From Berberis thunbergii (Eukaryota > Streptophyta > Magnoliopsida > Ranunculales > Berberidaceae), in assembly GCA_003290165.1 (NCBI GenBank), contig QNQO01000822.1, positions 124,001 to 188,000 of the forward strand: a DNA stretch of 64,000 nt, written 5' to 3'. The notes under the pieces were generated by a model, which searched no databases, was not told the origin of the DNA, and was given only the letters and a program-made list of their open reading frames with translations. A program made the position numbers and the translations under genes. Numbering within the stretch: the stretch's first letter is position 1; every line of letters begins with the position of its first letter. Shown here one piece after another: positions 1 to 11,790 of this stretch.

Positions 1-1111
1 CCTAATGAATTGGGAATCTAATTTACAATGGGTTTCTTCTTATCAGGTGTTGGAGTTAGCAGGAAAAGCAGCGAGAGACAACAAGCAATCCAGAATAGTG
101 CTACGACACATACAATTGGCAGTGTGAAATGATGAGGAGTTGAGTAAGTTGTTGGGTGCAATCATTGCCAATCTTGCTTCATCGGGCTTTCTTCTTGTCA
201 CTTTTCTTCACTTCACTCAATTTTGTTCACTTCAATCTTCCTCTTCTTAACATTTGCAAGTTTAAACAAATCACTACCAGCTGTAACAATTTTTGACCTA
301 ATATTCTTGTGTATGGGGAGCTTTGTCTCAATTGTTTAGCGGCTGTGTCATGCATTTTCAAGTTATAGGTTAGTGATTTGATCATTCATATGTTCTGGAG
401 AAGTGGAAAATGTTTTTTTTATCCCGATCACTGGGAGTGTTTACTGGAGTTGGCTCAAGTCTCTCCTTATTGAATTCTTACATATTGAACTGCTCTCTAT
501 GCATGTGCTTACCAGTGTCTAGTTGTATTATTTTTATTTATAGTTTTTCCATGTACATGTTTATTTGCAGAAATGGTCAGACCATAGTTTTCATTCAATA
601 CGGGAGTTGAAAGATGATATTGCTTTTCAAACTGTGGTACTGCTTTTGAAGTGTTTGAAGATTATGGAGAATGCTACTTTCTTGGGTAAGGATAATCAGG
701 TATAAGCTGGAATGCTTTACTGCGTTTTATAATCGTTATTGGCTTCAGCATTTGTAGTTAAAAAGTTGATAAATACACATCATTTCATAACTCGTGTCTT
801 TTTGTAATAGGATCATTTGCTTGGGATGACTGGGAAGCTGGAGGGATCTTCTGTATCATTCACGGGTATAGTGATAAATTTTATCAAAATTCTTTCACGT
901 AATAAAACAAGTCAGAGTGTAATTACGTTTTCAAAATGCTTCGATTAGTTGGCCACCAAATTCCTGCCCTCGTACATAATATTTCAAATGTGGTCTCATA
1001 AATCCAGGGCTTGCTTTGTAGGTCTTTCTGTTCTCCAATATTCTTCCACTTCCAGTGATGATAAATCTCATCGTCATTCTGCTGGGATGGATTCTGCTTC
1101 AGAAAGTCTGT
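1..1111 (+). repeat. H2A-WAPL duplicated segment, copy 1
   Basis: This segment is almost identical to 16081-17192, with only a handful of substitutions and one T insertion in the second copy. The match starts at or before window base 1 and stops sharply at 1111/17192. It covers the H2A fragment and the first WAPL exons including their introns, so it is a DNA-level duplication. Confidence 0.95.
47..183 (+). pseudogene. Histone H2A C-terminal exon fragment, copy 1
   Basis: After an intron-like acceptor (TCAG ending at 46) the frame reads [16 protein letters not shown], then [10 protein letters not shown], a stop, and NDEELSKLLG. This is the H2A histone-fold alpha2/alpha3 region. The family normally has Arg where TGA now stands (about 125), so the reading frame is dead. 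The fragment begins where plant H2A genes commonly have an intron, so it looks like captured genomic DNA rather than a retrocopy. No N-terminal exon is seen in the window. The same fragment recurs at 16127, inside a transposon-associated repeat. Confidence 0.85.
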
Positions 1112-1420
1112 TGGAGATGGAACAAGAAGGTCCCATTTTTCTCCTCAGCTAATGCGTTATTTATTTTTTCTATAAGTACCCAAGACTATCGATGCTCTAT
1201 TTTGTGTTTTGCCTCTAATTTAGCATGGAGAATTTATTATTTGTTTATTTATTTATTTATTTTAATATATAATTTTATTTGTATCTTTTCAATGAATTTG
1301 CAGTTGACCGGATCTTATCAAGCAATTCTTATACAAGATATTATAGCACAGAGGAAAATTCTCAAGTAGAAACATCCCAAAAGCGTCAAAAGTTGTCAGA
1401 TTCTCAATCTGTTTTCTGAG

Positions 1421-2853
1421 TTTTAGGGAGCCTATCTCTGCAAAAATAAATAGGTTAATTTAACCTAATTTTAATAACTGCAAGTGCACAGTGTCTAACT
1501 GGTAGACAAGGGCAAGTACAGGTCGATCCCACAAGGACTGTGGTTGCAATTAAATTTTAGGGTTTATTTAAACTAATTTAAATTGGGGTTACAACAATTA
1601 AAATATCTAAACTAAAAATCAAATTAAAAACAAAATAAAAAGTTTTAAAGAATATGAGAAAGGGAACCAAGGCATTGAATCCACCACAGGTTCTTTGAGA
1701 TTTGTGTAATCAAAAATATTGTTTTCAAGATTTAACATGACTAACCTAAAGAGATTAATCTAAGTTCACAATTGATTTCAGCATAGGTATAAATCCCTAG
1801 AATTGCGTGTCTTCTTACGGCACACACAATCACAGATTTGTTTTAACTAATCCTAATCCCTAGCATTGCGTGTCTTCTTACGGCACACACAATCACAAAT
1901 TCAGATTAATTGATTAAGTCAGACTTTTGAATTTCAACAAAGAGTATTTCTAACTACCGACTAGTCTAGATAATTAATCAGGATATAATCGGTGAAAGCA
2001 AATTATTGAAAATCATAAATCAAATGTGTTTAACGTTCAAGCATAAAGAAAACAATAAATTTAAATACACAAACTCTAGGAAACCCTATGGTTTCATCGT
2101 AGCCTTGGCGAAGGGTTTAGCTATCCATGGTAGTGGTAGTCATCTCCTCGTGATGTGGTACGCCGCAACTCATCTCTGCACGGACGCGAATCCCGAGAAA
2201 GTAGCTGCTAAAGGCACTGTGGTGGCTCTTAGAGACCTCGGGGTGCAAATAGTGAAAACTGTTTTTCAACTTTGAAAAATGGTTTTCTCCCGCCGAATTC
2301 ACGCGGCTTCTGCTGCGCCTTCGTCTCCAGCGAGACGACGGCTCTCGCGGCCTCGTTCTCGCTCCTCGCGGCCTCCCTCGTCCTCAAATCAATCCTAGAA
2401 CCTGCAAAGACGAGCAAACAGTGAAAATAAACCAAGAAAACAGAAACAAAACCGAAGAGAAATCGGGAAGAGATTCCCTGTTTTCGCTCCCTGTTTCAGT
2501 CGGTTGCGAGCTCTGTCGCGAGGTGGTGGTTGCGGTGCTTGGTCGGGTCGTGACGGTGGTCGTGAGAGGAGGAACTCGATACGAAGAGAGGCCGAGAGAG
2601 GGGAGAAACAGGGGTGGCGGCTGCGAGGATGGAGAAACAGGGTATGTTCCTGTTTCGTGGCAGCGGCGGCTGATGACGGTGCGTTCTTTCGTGGTCTGGT
2701 GGCGAGGTTGGAGCAGAGAGATAGAAGTGGAGGAGGGAGAGACGAAGAGAAGAGAGGAAAACAGGAAGGAGGGAGCGAAACAGGGTGGAAAACAGGGACT
2801 TGCTCCCTGTTTTGTGCGCGGGTGATGGTGGTGGTGCTCTGGTGCTAGTGATT

Positions 2854-2889
<36 letters not shown>

Positions 2890-3489
2890 GAGAGAGAGAC
2901 GACGGTGGATGGCGGCGGTGAGGATGATGGAACAGAGAGAGGGATGAACGAAGGTGGCGGCTGTTGGTGTGCGAAACAGGGTGAGGATGCGGCGGCTGAT
3001 GGTAGAGGACGAGGAGGAGGTGGTGATGGCGGTATTATCGCGCTGCCGGCTCTCCTATCGAGCGAGGATTGCCGGCAGGGTGGTGTGGTGGCTGGAAAAG
3101 AGATGAGGGGAGAGGGGCTGTGGAAGAGGAGATAATAATCGATCTCCCTGGTTCTCTAAGATTAGGGGAGCTAAATAAGGGTTATATTATCTTGGGCTTG
3201 GGTTTTTAGGTTAGCATTTTTGGAATTGGGCTTAGGTTAAATTAGGTGGATCTAGGTTTACTAGGGTTAGGTTTAGATATGTGACTCTCTGCTTTGTACC
3301 ACCACTAGAATCGACCAATTGTCTGTCGCCTTAATATCATTTCATCGTTAATGCTTGAAATTCCTGCCAAGACATGAAAACGAAATAATTATTATAAATT
3401 ATAATAATCGAAACACTAACATATATAAATTAAGGGATATATTATGTAATAATTATGTGAATATCAAGCTTATCTCTGATCAACTCTGT
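1421..3489. mobile_element. 2.07 kb insertion with 15 bp target-site duplication in the WAPL fragment
   Basis: The 15-mer AATCTGTTTTCTGAG stands at 1406-1420 and again at 3490-3504, flanking this block. A duplication this long suits target-primed (non-LTR-type) insertion, but I see no reverse transcriptase and no clear poly-A tail. The left third is AT-rich and has two copies of a GCGTGTCTTCTTACGGCACA motif (about 1805 and 1866). The middle (2280-3130) is GC- and purine-rich, with repeated AAACAGGG-type words and a (GA)n run at 2851-2899. The long open frames there are compositional, not recognisable proteins. Class uncertain. Confidence 0.6.
2851..2900. repeat. (GA)n microsatellite
   Basis: Nearly pure GA dinucleotide run interrupted by GGG, inside the 2.07 kb insertion. 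Confidence 0.9.
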
Positions 3490-5359
3490 AATCTGTTTTC
3501 TGAGTTATCTAACTAGCATCATATTGTTATTTGTTATTCTCTTATTCCAACAACCTTATCTTGGTGAGTTCTTACTTAATATCAGTCAGATTTGATCATT
3601 CATTTTTATTTGTTTATGGGCAGGTTCTGATGAACTTAACAAATGACAATTCTGTAGGGTGTAAGCAAATTGCTTCTCACGGGGGACTAGAAACTGTGTC
3701 TGCCTTAATTGTTGGGCACTTTCCTATGTTCAGTAGCTTGTCCCCAAACAGTCGAACAGAAGAGACTATGATGCGACTCGAATCTAGTTCAAAACTTGAG
3801 CATCGGAATGCCAAACATATGACTGATCTAGAATTAGATTTTCTTGTTGCTATTCTAGGCTTACTTGTTAACTTGGTGGAGAAGGATAGTCAAAACAGGT
3901 TGTGTTTCAATTCTCACTATTTGCTATTCACATTTGTCTAATATACCTGGCAATAAAATTATTAAACTTGAACCTAAGAAAAACAAGTTTACTGTGTCGA
4001 CACGTGACACGCTGTTACTCTAATGAACTCTTTCATGTTTTGACCATTAATTGCTTTACCAATCTTTTGAAGGTTTAACAGATTTATTACTGATGTTGGC
4101 ATTGTTAATGGTTGGAATGTGATTCAGTTGCTGATGTTTTCTTTTGGTTCATAATTGCCTACTGTTTCGAGTTTATGATGATTTTAATCCTTCAGTTCAT
4201 TGGTACACTAATCATATTGTTATTTTGCATTACTCGCAATTATTTCTTTGACAGATCACGGCTTGCAGCTACCAGTGTTCTACTGCCCGCTTCAAAAGGA
4301 AGGCATAAACATATGGATGTAATTCCGTTACTGTGCTCCATTTTTCTGTTGAACCAAGGAGCTGGCGAGGTAGCTGATGAGAGCAAATTGTTGTCATTGG
4401 TATGTGATTTGGCCTCCCTATATCATTGAATGTAAGCATTTTCAAGCTTGTGCTTCACATCTATTGTGCCCAAAGCTTGGGGTTCATGGAACGTAAGATT
4501 AGTCACAACTTTGGGCACATGGAATGTAAGATTAATCACACATGATACTTTGAGACTGTGTGCATTGAAATCTGATAAGACATAAAAGAGGCGACGATTT
4601 TTAGTCTTGACTTAAGTTTACTTGTCAGTTAACACTTGATGTACAGATGACACTTAAAAGATCTCTTTCTCTATTCTATTGAGTCAATGTGGAGTATTAA
4701 CTAAAACTAAATAGTTTAGAAAACTGAACAGTGGAGCAGATTATAAGTAGCCTTTTATTTTCACTTTGTGTTTTTTCCTCTCTTCATTTCAAATGTTGTG
4801 CCATCATTAGTTCCTATTATTCCATTGCTTTCACAGTTCTTTATGCGGAAGATCGATTAGTTTGGATCTTTTGGAATCTTGTTATCAGGACCTGCAATTT
4901 AAGACTAACAATTAATGATGTGTGACACCATAGGATGATGAGGATGCATTGCTGCATGGGGAACGTGAAGCTGAGAAGATGATAGTAGAAGCTTATTCAG
5001 CTCTGCTTCTCGCGTTTCTTTCCACGGAAAGGTTTGTGTACCCCTTGATTCTTTAAAAGGAAGCTCTTATGTAGGAGTTTTACTCAAAATTTTGCTTGCT
5101 ACTATCATCAGCAAGGATGTACGTGAAGCGATTGCTTGCTGCCTCCCAGATCACAAGTTAGAGATTTTGTGCCTGTCCTGGAGAGATTTGTGGTAGAAGA
5201 TTTTAGATGTTCTTCTGTGAATCATTGTATGAAGCTATCAAATTTTACATTATCAGTAATCTTTCATGATTGTTGATTTGATTAGTTCTTGTTATGTATT
5301 TAGTATTTTCAGCAGTTTCCGGATTAGAGCTTTCCATGTCAAAGCAGCATCATCAATGT

Positions 5360-5653
5360 AAAATTTTTTTTTCACTTGGATAACGCTTTTTTAAGTGCTA
5401 TTAAAATTTTTTTTTTAACTTAGATAGCGCTTTTTCTAAGCGCTATTTAAGTTAATAATAATATTTTTTTGGATTTGGATAGCGTTTTTTAAGCGCCATT
5501 AAAACAAAGCGCTATCTAAGTTTACCACTTAGATAGCGCTTTTAAAAGCGCTATTTAAGTATTTTTTAGCTTGCATAGCGGTAGCTTAGGTAGCTCTTAA
5601 AAGCGCTATTTAAGCAAAAAAAAGCGCTATGCAAGCTGAAATCTGTAGTAGTG
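5360..5653 (-). mobile_element. Right terminus of a CACTA (EnSpm-type) transposon, element 1
   Basis: The block ends in TGTAGTAGTG at 5653, the reverse complement of CACTACTACA, a CACTA-superfamily terminal repeat. Just inside it, 5380-5640 is filled with direct and inverted copies of a subterminal motif around AGCGCTAT(CTAAG), the transposase-binding-type array of this superfamily. The element therefore extends leftward over WAPL and H2A and its left end lies outside the window. No transposase is seen, so it is non-autonomous. The next three bases are CTT. Confidence 0.75.
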
Positions 5654-5999
5654 CTTGTGCTACGGTGTTGGTATTAGATAGCTGAATCCTGACAGTCAGA
5701 CGCCTAAAAAACTACAACGCCGAGTAGGGGTGAATTCTGTCTATAGGACATAGCGTATCCCACTAGCCTCTATCTACAAATCAAGACGCACAAACTCTGC
5801 CAATTCAAGATAGTGATTTCGCAAGCCTCTATCTACAATACAAGTTAGTAGATTTGTTTATTTTATTTTATTTCGTTGTAATCAATTTATAATGTAAATA
5901 GTATTTGTATTGTTATATTATTTATTTTTACTAAATTTATACATTGTTCTGATTGTTCTCCAACAATCACTAGATCTGCGAAGGTGGTATGTTTGTAGC
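5654..5999. other. Intergenic, nothing recognised
   Basis: AT-rich sequence between the CACTA terminus and a hAT element. No coding or RNA signature seen. Confidence 0.5.
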
Positions 6000-6786
6000 T
6001 AGGGGTGGGCATCCCATCCCGCCCAATTATTTCGGGTCTTAATGGGATTGAATAATTCCATCCCGATCCCGCCCTGTCCCAATCTAGAATGGGATGGGAT
6101 GAGATGAAGATTTCAATCCCACCAATCCCGTCCCGTCCCGAGCTAATTTTTTAAATATTTATTATTTATTTATTTATTTTAGGATTGCAATATTAGTGTA
6201 ATTGAAGAAAAATGAATTTAGTTGAAATCAGTGTAATTGATATTAGTCTATATCTGCAACTACTTGATATTGGTTTATTTCTAGAATTCTAAATAAATTA
6301 TTTAATTACAAACTCTTTAAAACTCAAAATGGGATTGCTAACTACATTAGAGATTTTATTTCGTGTCAAGACAATGAATTTAATGACTATTTTTTTAAAA
6401 GCAATAATGAAACATTCTTCTTAGCACCCCAAATTTACTCATCATTTTGTTAACTATTCGAAATAGTAGAGCAAGTCCACCATTGCCATTATACTGTCCA
6501 CATCTTAGTCATTAAAAACTATGCAGAAATCTTAATTACAGGGTGGATTTTAGCTATCATTTATGGTAGTTTATTATGATGTTGCATACTCAATCCAAGG
6601 CTATCATTTATGTGTAGTTCAACGAATTGCTTTTGCCTATTTTCAACTAAGCAAATTGGGTTTTGAGTAAGCAGTAATTTGTCAAAAAATGAGAGCACGC
6701 TAATCCTGTCCTGTTTCGATCCCGTATGAACGTGATGAGATAGGGATGGGTCTATCTCGTCCCATCCCGTCCCGTACCCACCCCTA
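6000..6786. mobile_element. Non-autonomous hAT element A (TAGGGGTGGGC termini)
   Basis: Starts TAGGGGTGGGCA and ends TACCCACCCCTA. The flanking 8-mers are TTTGTAGC (5992-5999) and CTTGTAGC (6787-6794), 7 of 8 identical, as for hAT 8 bp duplications. CCCGTCCCG/CCCATCCCG words crowd both ends. There is no transposase. Size and subterminal sequence resemble the element at 48110. Confidence 0.8.
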
Positions 6787-6794
6787 CTTGTAGC

Positions 6795-8362
6795 AGACTT
6801 GAGTTCATGACTTATGCTAAGTTGAAATATTGAACTTACCATTAACGAATAATGTACATAGAAAAATGTGATGAAATAGTTAGTTGTAGGGAGTTGAGAC
6901 AGTCATTTAGTCAACTGGTTTGTATGTACAGGTTCCAATTCATTCCACTGTCACCATTACAAACTATGCAGAATGCACAATACATAAATAACTTTACAAA
7001 ACACCAATTGTTAAGGAAAACTTCATCTAATCTATGTGGAAAGACAATGGCTCCAACAATCTACTTTGTAAGAGCACAAAAGATAAATATATGAGGGACA
7101 AATCAAATTGGTATATAAAGTTAAAGGACAAATTAATTTCAAATGTAAAGTTATATGTTTACAAAAAATTTGGGTTATTTGTGATGTCCCCTATTAATAA
7201 AATACAAAACTTGACATCAATATACGAATTTATCTTGAGAAAATACTTAAAAACTTTCTTATTTCTTAAAGCAAACAAGAAATGTTTGGGTTGCTGGTAG
7301 CGATGGTAGGAAGAAAATAAATCAAGCAGACATGGAAGGAAAGGAACCATGGAGGAGGTGGAATAGTTGTCGGTCTCATAGTAAACAAATAGAGGGAGCA
7401 TAAAAGATAAAAGAAAAAAGAAAAAAAGCGCGAGGCAACGCGGGGTTGTTAGCATCAAAGTCAACAAATCACAAATAACCTAAAAAAATTTCAAAAGTGA
7501 GGGGGCAATTGACCCCACGTAGATTCTTCCCTGTTCAGGAGTATAAATATATTTATAATTCATTTGTAAGTAAGTGGAGTATTGTCCATGGTGGATGCTC
7601 TTAAAGATTGATCACTACCCAAAACCAATGGACGAACAATGGAACACATTTATATTACTTCTTCCAACTTTTATGCCTAAGCAACCCTAGAAATCAAAGA
7701 CAGTGGAGTCAAAGCTCTCACAAGGTATGTTAAACAAACCCACTCATGCATTTCTGTATTCCTACTCAATACTTTTTGAAATGTTCAAAATATTGTTTAT
7801 TCAGTTTTGGGATTCTTTGTTTATGTGTTCTGCTCTGTTTATGATATGGGGTTGGTTTTATAATCATGGAATATGCAATAATTGTGGGTTGTGATTGTTT
7901 GATATTTTATGCTTTGGAGACATTAACAATCAGTCACTGAAACTTCCCAGCATGGTTTAACTTCTAAATCTGATCCAGAATCAAGCTTACTTGATCACCC
8001 AAATCTCCAATTTCACTGCCTTAAACCTTAATTTTCTTGAAAGGGGTTCATGATGGGTACTAGTGATTTTGTGTTGGTATTAGTGATAATGGTGGTGAAG
8101 ACAACGGTGGTGATTACCCTTGTGATAGTTCTGGTTAGATTAGTGACATTGGTGCTTATGACGGCGATAATGGGTTAGCATTGATAAATGCAATATTACT
8201 TATTATTGATGGAAGAACAATTCAACCAATAATTACATGGCACTTGCGCCTTATTTCAAACTCGAAATAACTTGCAAAAGACTGATCAGAAAAAAATAAA
8301 ATACAATAAAAGTGCATACTTCGAATGCAAACGTGATGTGTATGTGTGTCCATCCATTTCAC
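6795..8362. other. Intergenic, 3' side of the SEO gene
   Basis: AT-rich, with frequent stops in all frames. Short open frames at 6852-7467 and 7703-7894 have no recognisable protein features. The 3' UTR of the SEO gene probably occupies the right edge. Confidence 0.5.
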
Positions 8363-11300
8363 TTAGTCAGTGCAGCAGCGGTACATTATGTACCTCTCCA
8401 TAGGCTTATTGCATTCAACACAATCCACCATACCTAGTATGCTCCCAGCCGTCCCGGGCAATATGAGACGGTTGCAATGATGTGGAGCTGCGGTTTGCAG
8501 CCCTTGCAGGTGACCGTTAAGTGCAGTCACGAACCCCTTAGTACCGTTATCCACCTGCACCTTCCACTGATCAACTTGTGTAAAGGACGTCAATATGAGT
8601 TCCCCCTTGGCTTTGACCATCTCGGTTGAACCATCAGTGATTACGGCCCATCCTTGATCGCTACCATCAAAACTAAGCATTTTCATGATCTCATGCATGA
8701 TGAGGTCATTTTGAACAGTCTTGCCGCATTGCATTTTGGAATACCACATGCTCTCTAAGCGTGCCCAGAAGAACCATATTAAAGTTAGATCTTGCCATAT
8801 ATAGCCGAGTTTCCTGTGCTGTATGATGCCATTGTTCTTTTTTACTCTCTCCTTCGGGTTGCTTTTCCCTACGTACACTAGTTTCATGGTTTTTGATACG
8901 GTTTGTGCCGATGAGGTGAACTTTTCAATCCACTCCATGTTTTCTCCACCGTAGAGGCATATGAGTTCCTTTTTCTCCATCTGCGAGAAAAAAATGCTAT
9001 GTAAGAATGTATGTCACAAGGAGGGCAACAACTAGGGAAGCCTAGTTAAGGTTGAGGCTGAACCAAACCTTATTCCCAAACTTAATAGTTCCAAACTCAA
9101 ATCCAAACCCATGATTCAATGAAGTTTGAGGAAATATTGCAGATAGTTTCCTTTTTAAATTGTTTTTGTCAATATTTTTGCAGTGTATACTGTAAAACAA
9201 AAACTCAAAATGCATCAAATGCACATGTTTCAAGCCCAGTGAATGACGTATATATACATACCCAAGTCTTTATTTTTGGATCAATGCAATCCACCAACAG
9301 ATCCAGCTTCCAGTTTTGTTCCCTGGTCCACAACGCATGCTCTTGGTCCCTGGTAAAAGGGAAGGCTGCACTTCCCCATATCCACATCATGTGAAGTGCA
9401 TTCTCGTTTACTACCCTCCCTTGTTGGTCCAACACCACCAGGATTGGCTTTTTCGTGAAGTGCCACACTTCCTTGATGTACTTGATCACCCATGGTTCAA
9501 GCAATTCTGGATCATGCAGTGAGTACCATGGCATTGATTCACACTTCAGCTTGTTAAATCTCTCCTTTTGTTTTTCTACTGTCCATGGAGTTGATTTGTC
9601 CACCACCGGTAGCCATACGACTTCGTACTGGCGCCGAGGGTCGCTGCTACACATTTGAGCAAGCATTGACACCTCCTCATTTGAGATTTCCAGGTCTGAT
9701 ATGAGTAGTAACACATGCTTCCTTGTCAGTACCTCGAGCTTAACCTATCAAGCCATGCACAATCAAGAAACAAATTATCAGATTACTACTTAGGTAGTCA
9801 TGTAGAATTGTACAGACTCCCTAAAAAAATATTTCTTAACAAGCAAAACAACGAATAGGGTGTATATGTGGTTAATTAGGAGTTCCAGGGTCAGACCGTG
9901 GTTTTTGTGGAATAACCATCATAAAGTGGTAGTTGAACTTCAGTACGTGCACAAATCACTGCCTTAAGAACCTCCATCTGGTTGATGCGATTAGTTGTCT
10001 CGAATAGGCGTATTAGATTATCATAAGCTTCTTTTTGCCTCCTCAGACCTGCATCCTACAATCATTAGATCTCGTACATAATTGATGATGAATGGCGTGA
10101 CACGGTAGAAGAAGAATTGTCAAATCACAATACTAGCAAAATTAAGCTTTAACTGTGGTTTGTGATTCTTAGCACATGTGTATTTATTAGCATATGATTC
10201 AATTGGGAAATGCTCGGACCTATATGTTCTTTGCAAAGTTCAAGTTGCTTTGTGAGTTGGATATGTATGTTAACCACTTTTTGGGAGAAGGTTGAAGGCT
10301 TCCAAGTTTCATTGGAGGAGGATAGGTACCTGAAATCAGTGAGAGTTTGAGTAATAACATATGACATAGAAATGAACGAGACCTCATTTTGAACATCTAG
10401 AGAGAGCAGTGATACTTATTTTAGTAATTGATGCAAAAGGAACATACCCATGGCCTAAGTGAACGAGGTTGGTGATCTGGGACGAGCATGCCACAATGCC
10501 TTCTGATGGTCCAATAGACGGCGTTCGGGATACAGGCCCATGCATCTGCCAGGGCAGGCGTGTCATGACTGATGTACTGGGCAGGGAGCTTCGTGAATTC
10601 AATAATGCATTTTGTTATATCCATCATGTTCTTAATCACGGTACTTAGTGACTCATCGCGTTTTGATATTTCAGGCAACTGCTTAAGAATAGCAATGGAT
10701 TTTGCAAGTTCATTGGTAGTGTAAAGCTGTTCAACAAGACAGAATTCACCATAGTTTACGGCAAAGGCTGCTAGGATGAGCACCACCTTGGCTTCCCATG
10801 AATAGCTTGATAGTGTGTTTAACAAAGCCATAGTTGAGGCATTGGCTCCTCCATCACCAGAGCACTTGCACGAAATCTATTAGAAAATACGAACCAACAT
10901 CAATATCAAATGGATATATGGATGTATAGGACACGTATGTTATCATGACTATTTAGTGCGTACCTCGCATGAAATCTTGTTGACAGTGTGTGCCAATGCT
11001 TGATCAATCATTCCAATGCTCAAAGTGTCCACAGGTGCATCAATCGTTCCAGCAAGGGTGGAGCGTTGTAATATGTCCTCAACCACACAGAGGAGAGGTT
11101 TAATGTCAACTTGACGACCATCAGGATAATGGGTGTCCTGAATCTGTCTTGTCATGATGTTATCATCTGACATGGTAAACACGTGGCGATCACCATGCAC
11201 CGTTTGCTGCGCCTGGATGGAAACACCATTCTGTGGTGGGTTCACTAATTGTTGTGGAACTGGTTTAGGTGGGCAAATCTGCAAGTACGACTGCTGGTCT

Positions 11301-11658
11301 TGTTGCTGCTGCCCCAGCCCATCCTGCATGTTCACAATTGCTGCTGAACTGCTCGAGGTGGGCAAATCTGCAAGTATTGCTGATCCTGTTGCTGCCCATT
11401 GAAAAGCGAGTTCATGTCAGCTTGGGATCCATTAGGAATGCGGGTCGTTTTCATTTGGTTAACCATGAACTCATCTTCTGTGAATATCGACCCACGTACC
11501 AGTTGCTCAACAGAGTGGCCATTCTGCCTATTTTGTGGGTTGGTGAATTGCTGCTGCTGCATTGGTTGAACTGAGCCAACCTGTTGGGTGAACTTCTGCA
11601 TCAGTGGTTGGCCAAGCTGATATTGGTGTGGGAAATTTGAGTTGTTTTGTGATGCCAT
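8363..11658 (-). CDS. SEO: Sieve element occlusion (SEO / phloem P-protein) gene, six exons, two apparent frameshifts
   Basis: SEO proteins form the phloem filaments that plug wounded sieve tubes. Exons on the minus strand: 10964-11658, 10448-10876, 10220-10329, 9897-10055, 9262-9744 and 8363-8980. Signatures: Gln-rich N-terminus, MSDDNIMTRQIQDTHYPDGR start of the SEO_N region, ILAAFAVNYGEF, LLLISDLEISNEE, a WMIWGSAAFPF-like stretch (read MMWIWGSAAFPF), LICLYGGENMEWIEKF, and the conserved end CVEC...MYRCCTD. Two lesions stand out. In exon 1, a G seems lost near 11333 between tandem Gln-rich repeats, so a start at 11658 stops after 108 codons; ATG 11365 reopens the family frame. In exon 2, an extra base near 10500 moves SEO sequence (IVACSSQITNLVHLGHG) to the next frame. 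The exon 3/4 junction also looks one base off (see findings). Either a young pseudogene or assembly indels. Family call is secure; function is not. Confidence 0.9.
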
Positions 11659-11779
11659 CTTTGGCTAAGCTAGAGAGCTACACAAAGAGCAAAAAAAAGG
11701 CTTAAAAGGGATAGAATACAAGACGAAGAAGAAGAAATATGGTTTGCGGGTGTGTGTTTTGCATGGCAAGTAATGCTTG

Positions 11780-11787
11780 TTTATATA
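11780..11787 (-). promoter_or_regulatory. TATA box of the SEO gene
   Basis: TATATAAA on the minus strand, about 120 bp upstream of the ATG at 11658. The spacing supports 11658 as the original translation start, even though that frame is now broken. Confidence 0.5.
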
Positions 11788-11790
11788 GTG

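Larger units (their letters stand above)
571..5196 (+). pseudogene. WAPL: WAPL-like (wings apart-like cohesin release factor) gene fragment, C-terminal part
   Basis: WAPL opens the cohesin ring in the nucleus. Visible exons: 571-699 (phase 0, has DIAFQTVVLLLKCLKIMENA), 811-898 (HLLGMTGKLEGSSVSF), from 1022 to beyond 1111, about 1303-1410 (ends near KRQKLSDSQ), 3624-3898 (VLMNLTNDNSVGCKQIA), 4255-4399 (RLAATSVLLPASKGRHKHMD), 4934-5031 (EREAEKMIVEAYSALLLAFL) and 5112-5196. Most junctions are in phase with good GT/AG signals. The N-terminal half is absent. The last exon has a one-base deletion near 5169: the family-like VPVLERFV is in the next frame and the frame used stops at 5194. A 2.07 kb insertion sits after the fourth exon. 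It lies beside an H2A fragment and ends 450 bp before a CACTA terminus, so I read it as a transposon-captured pseudogene. A truncated native gene is possible. Confidence 0.75.

Noticed and set aside
2421..3135. Overlapping Arg/Gly/Glu-rich open frames on the plus strand
   Set aside because: They arise from purine-rich DNA with a (GA)n run inside an insertion. Several frames are open at once and no domain is visible.
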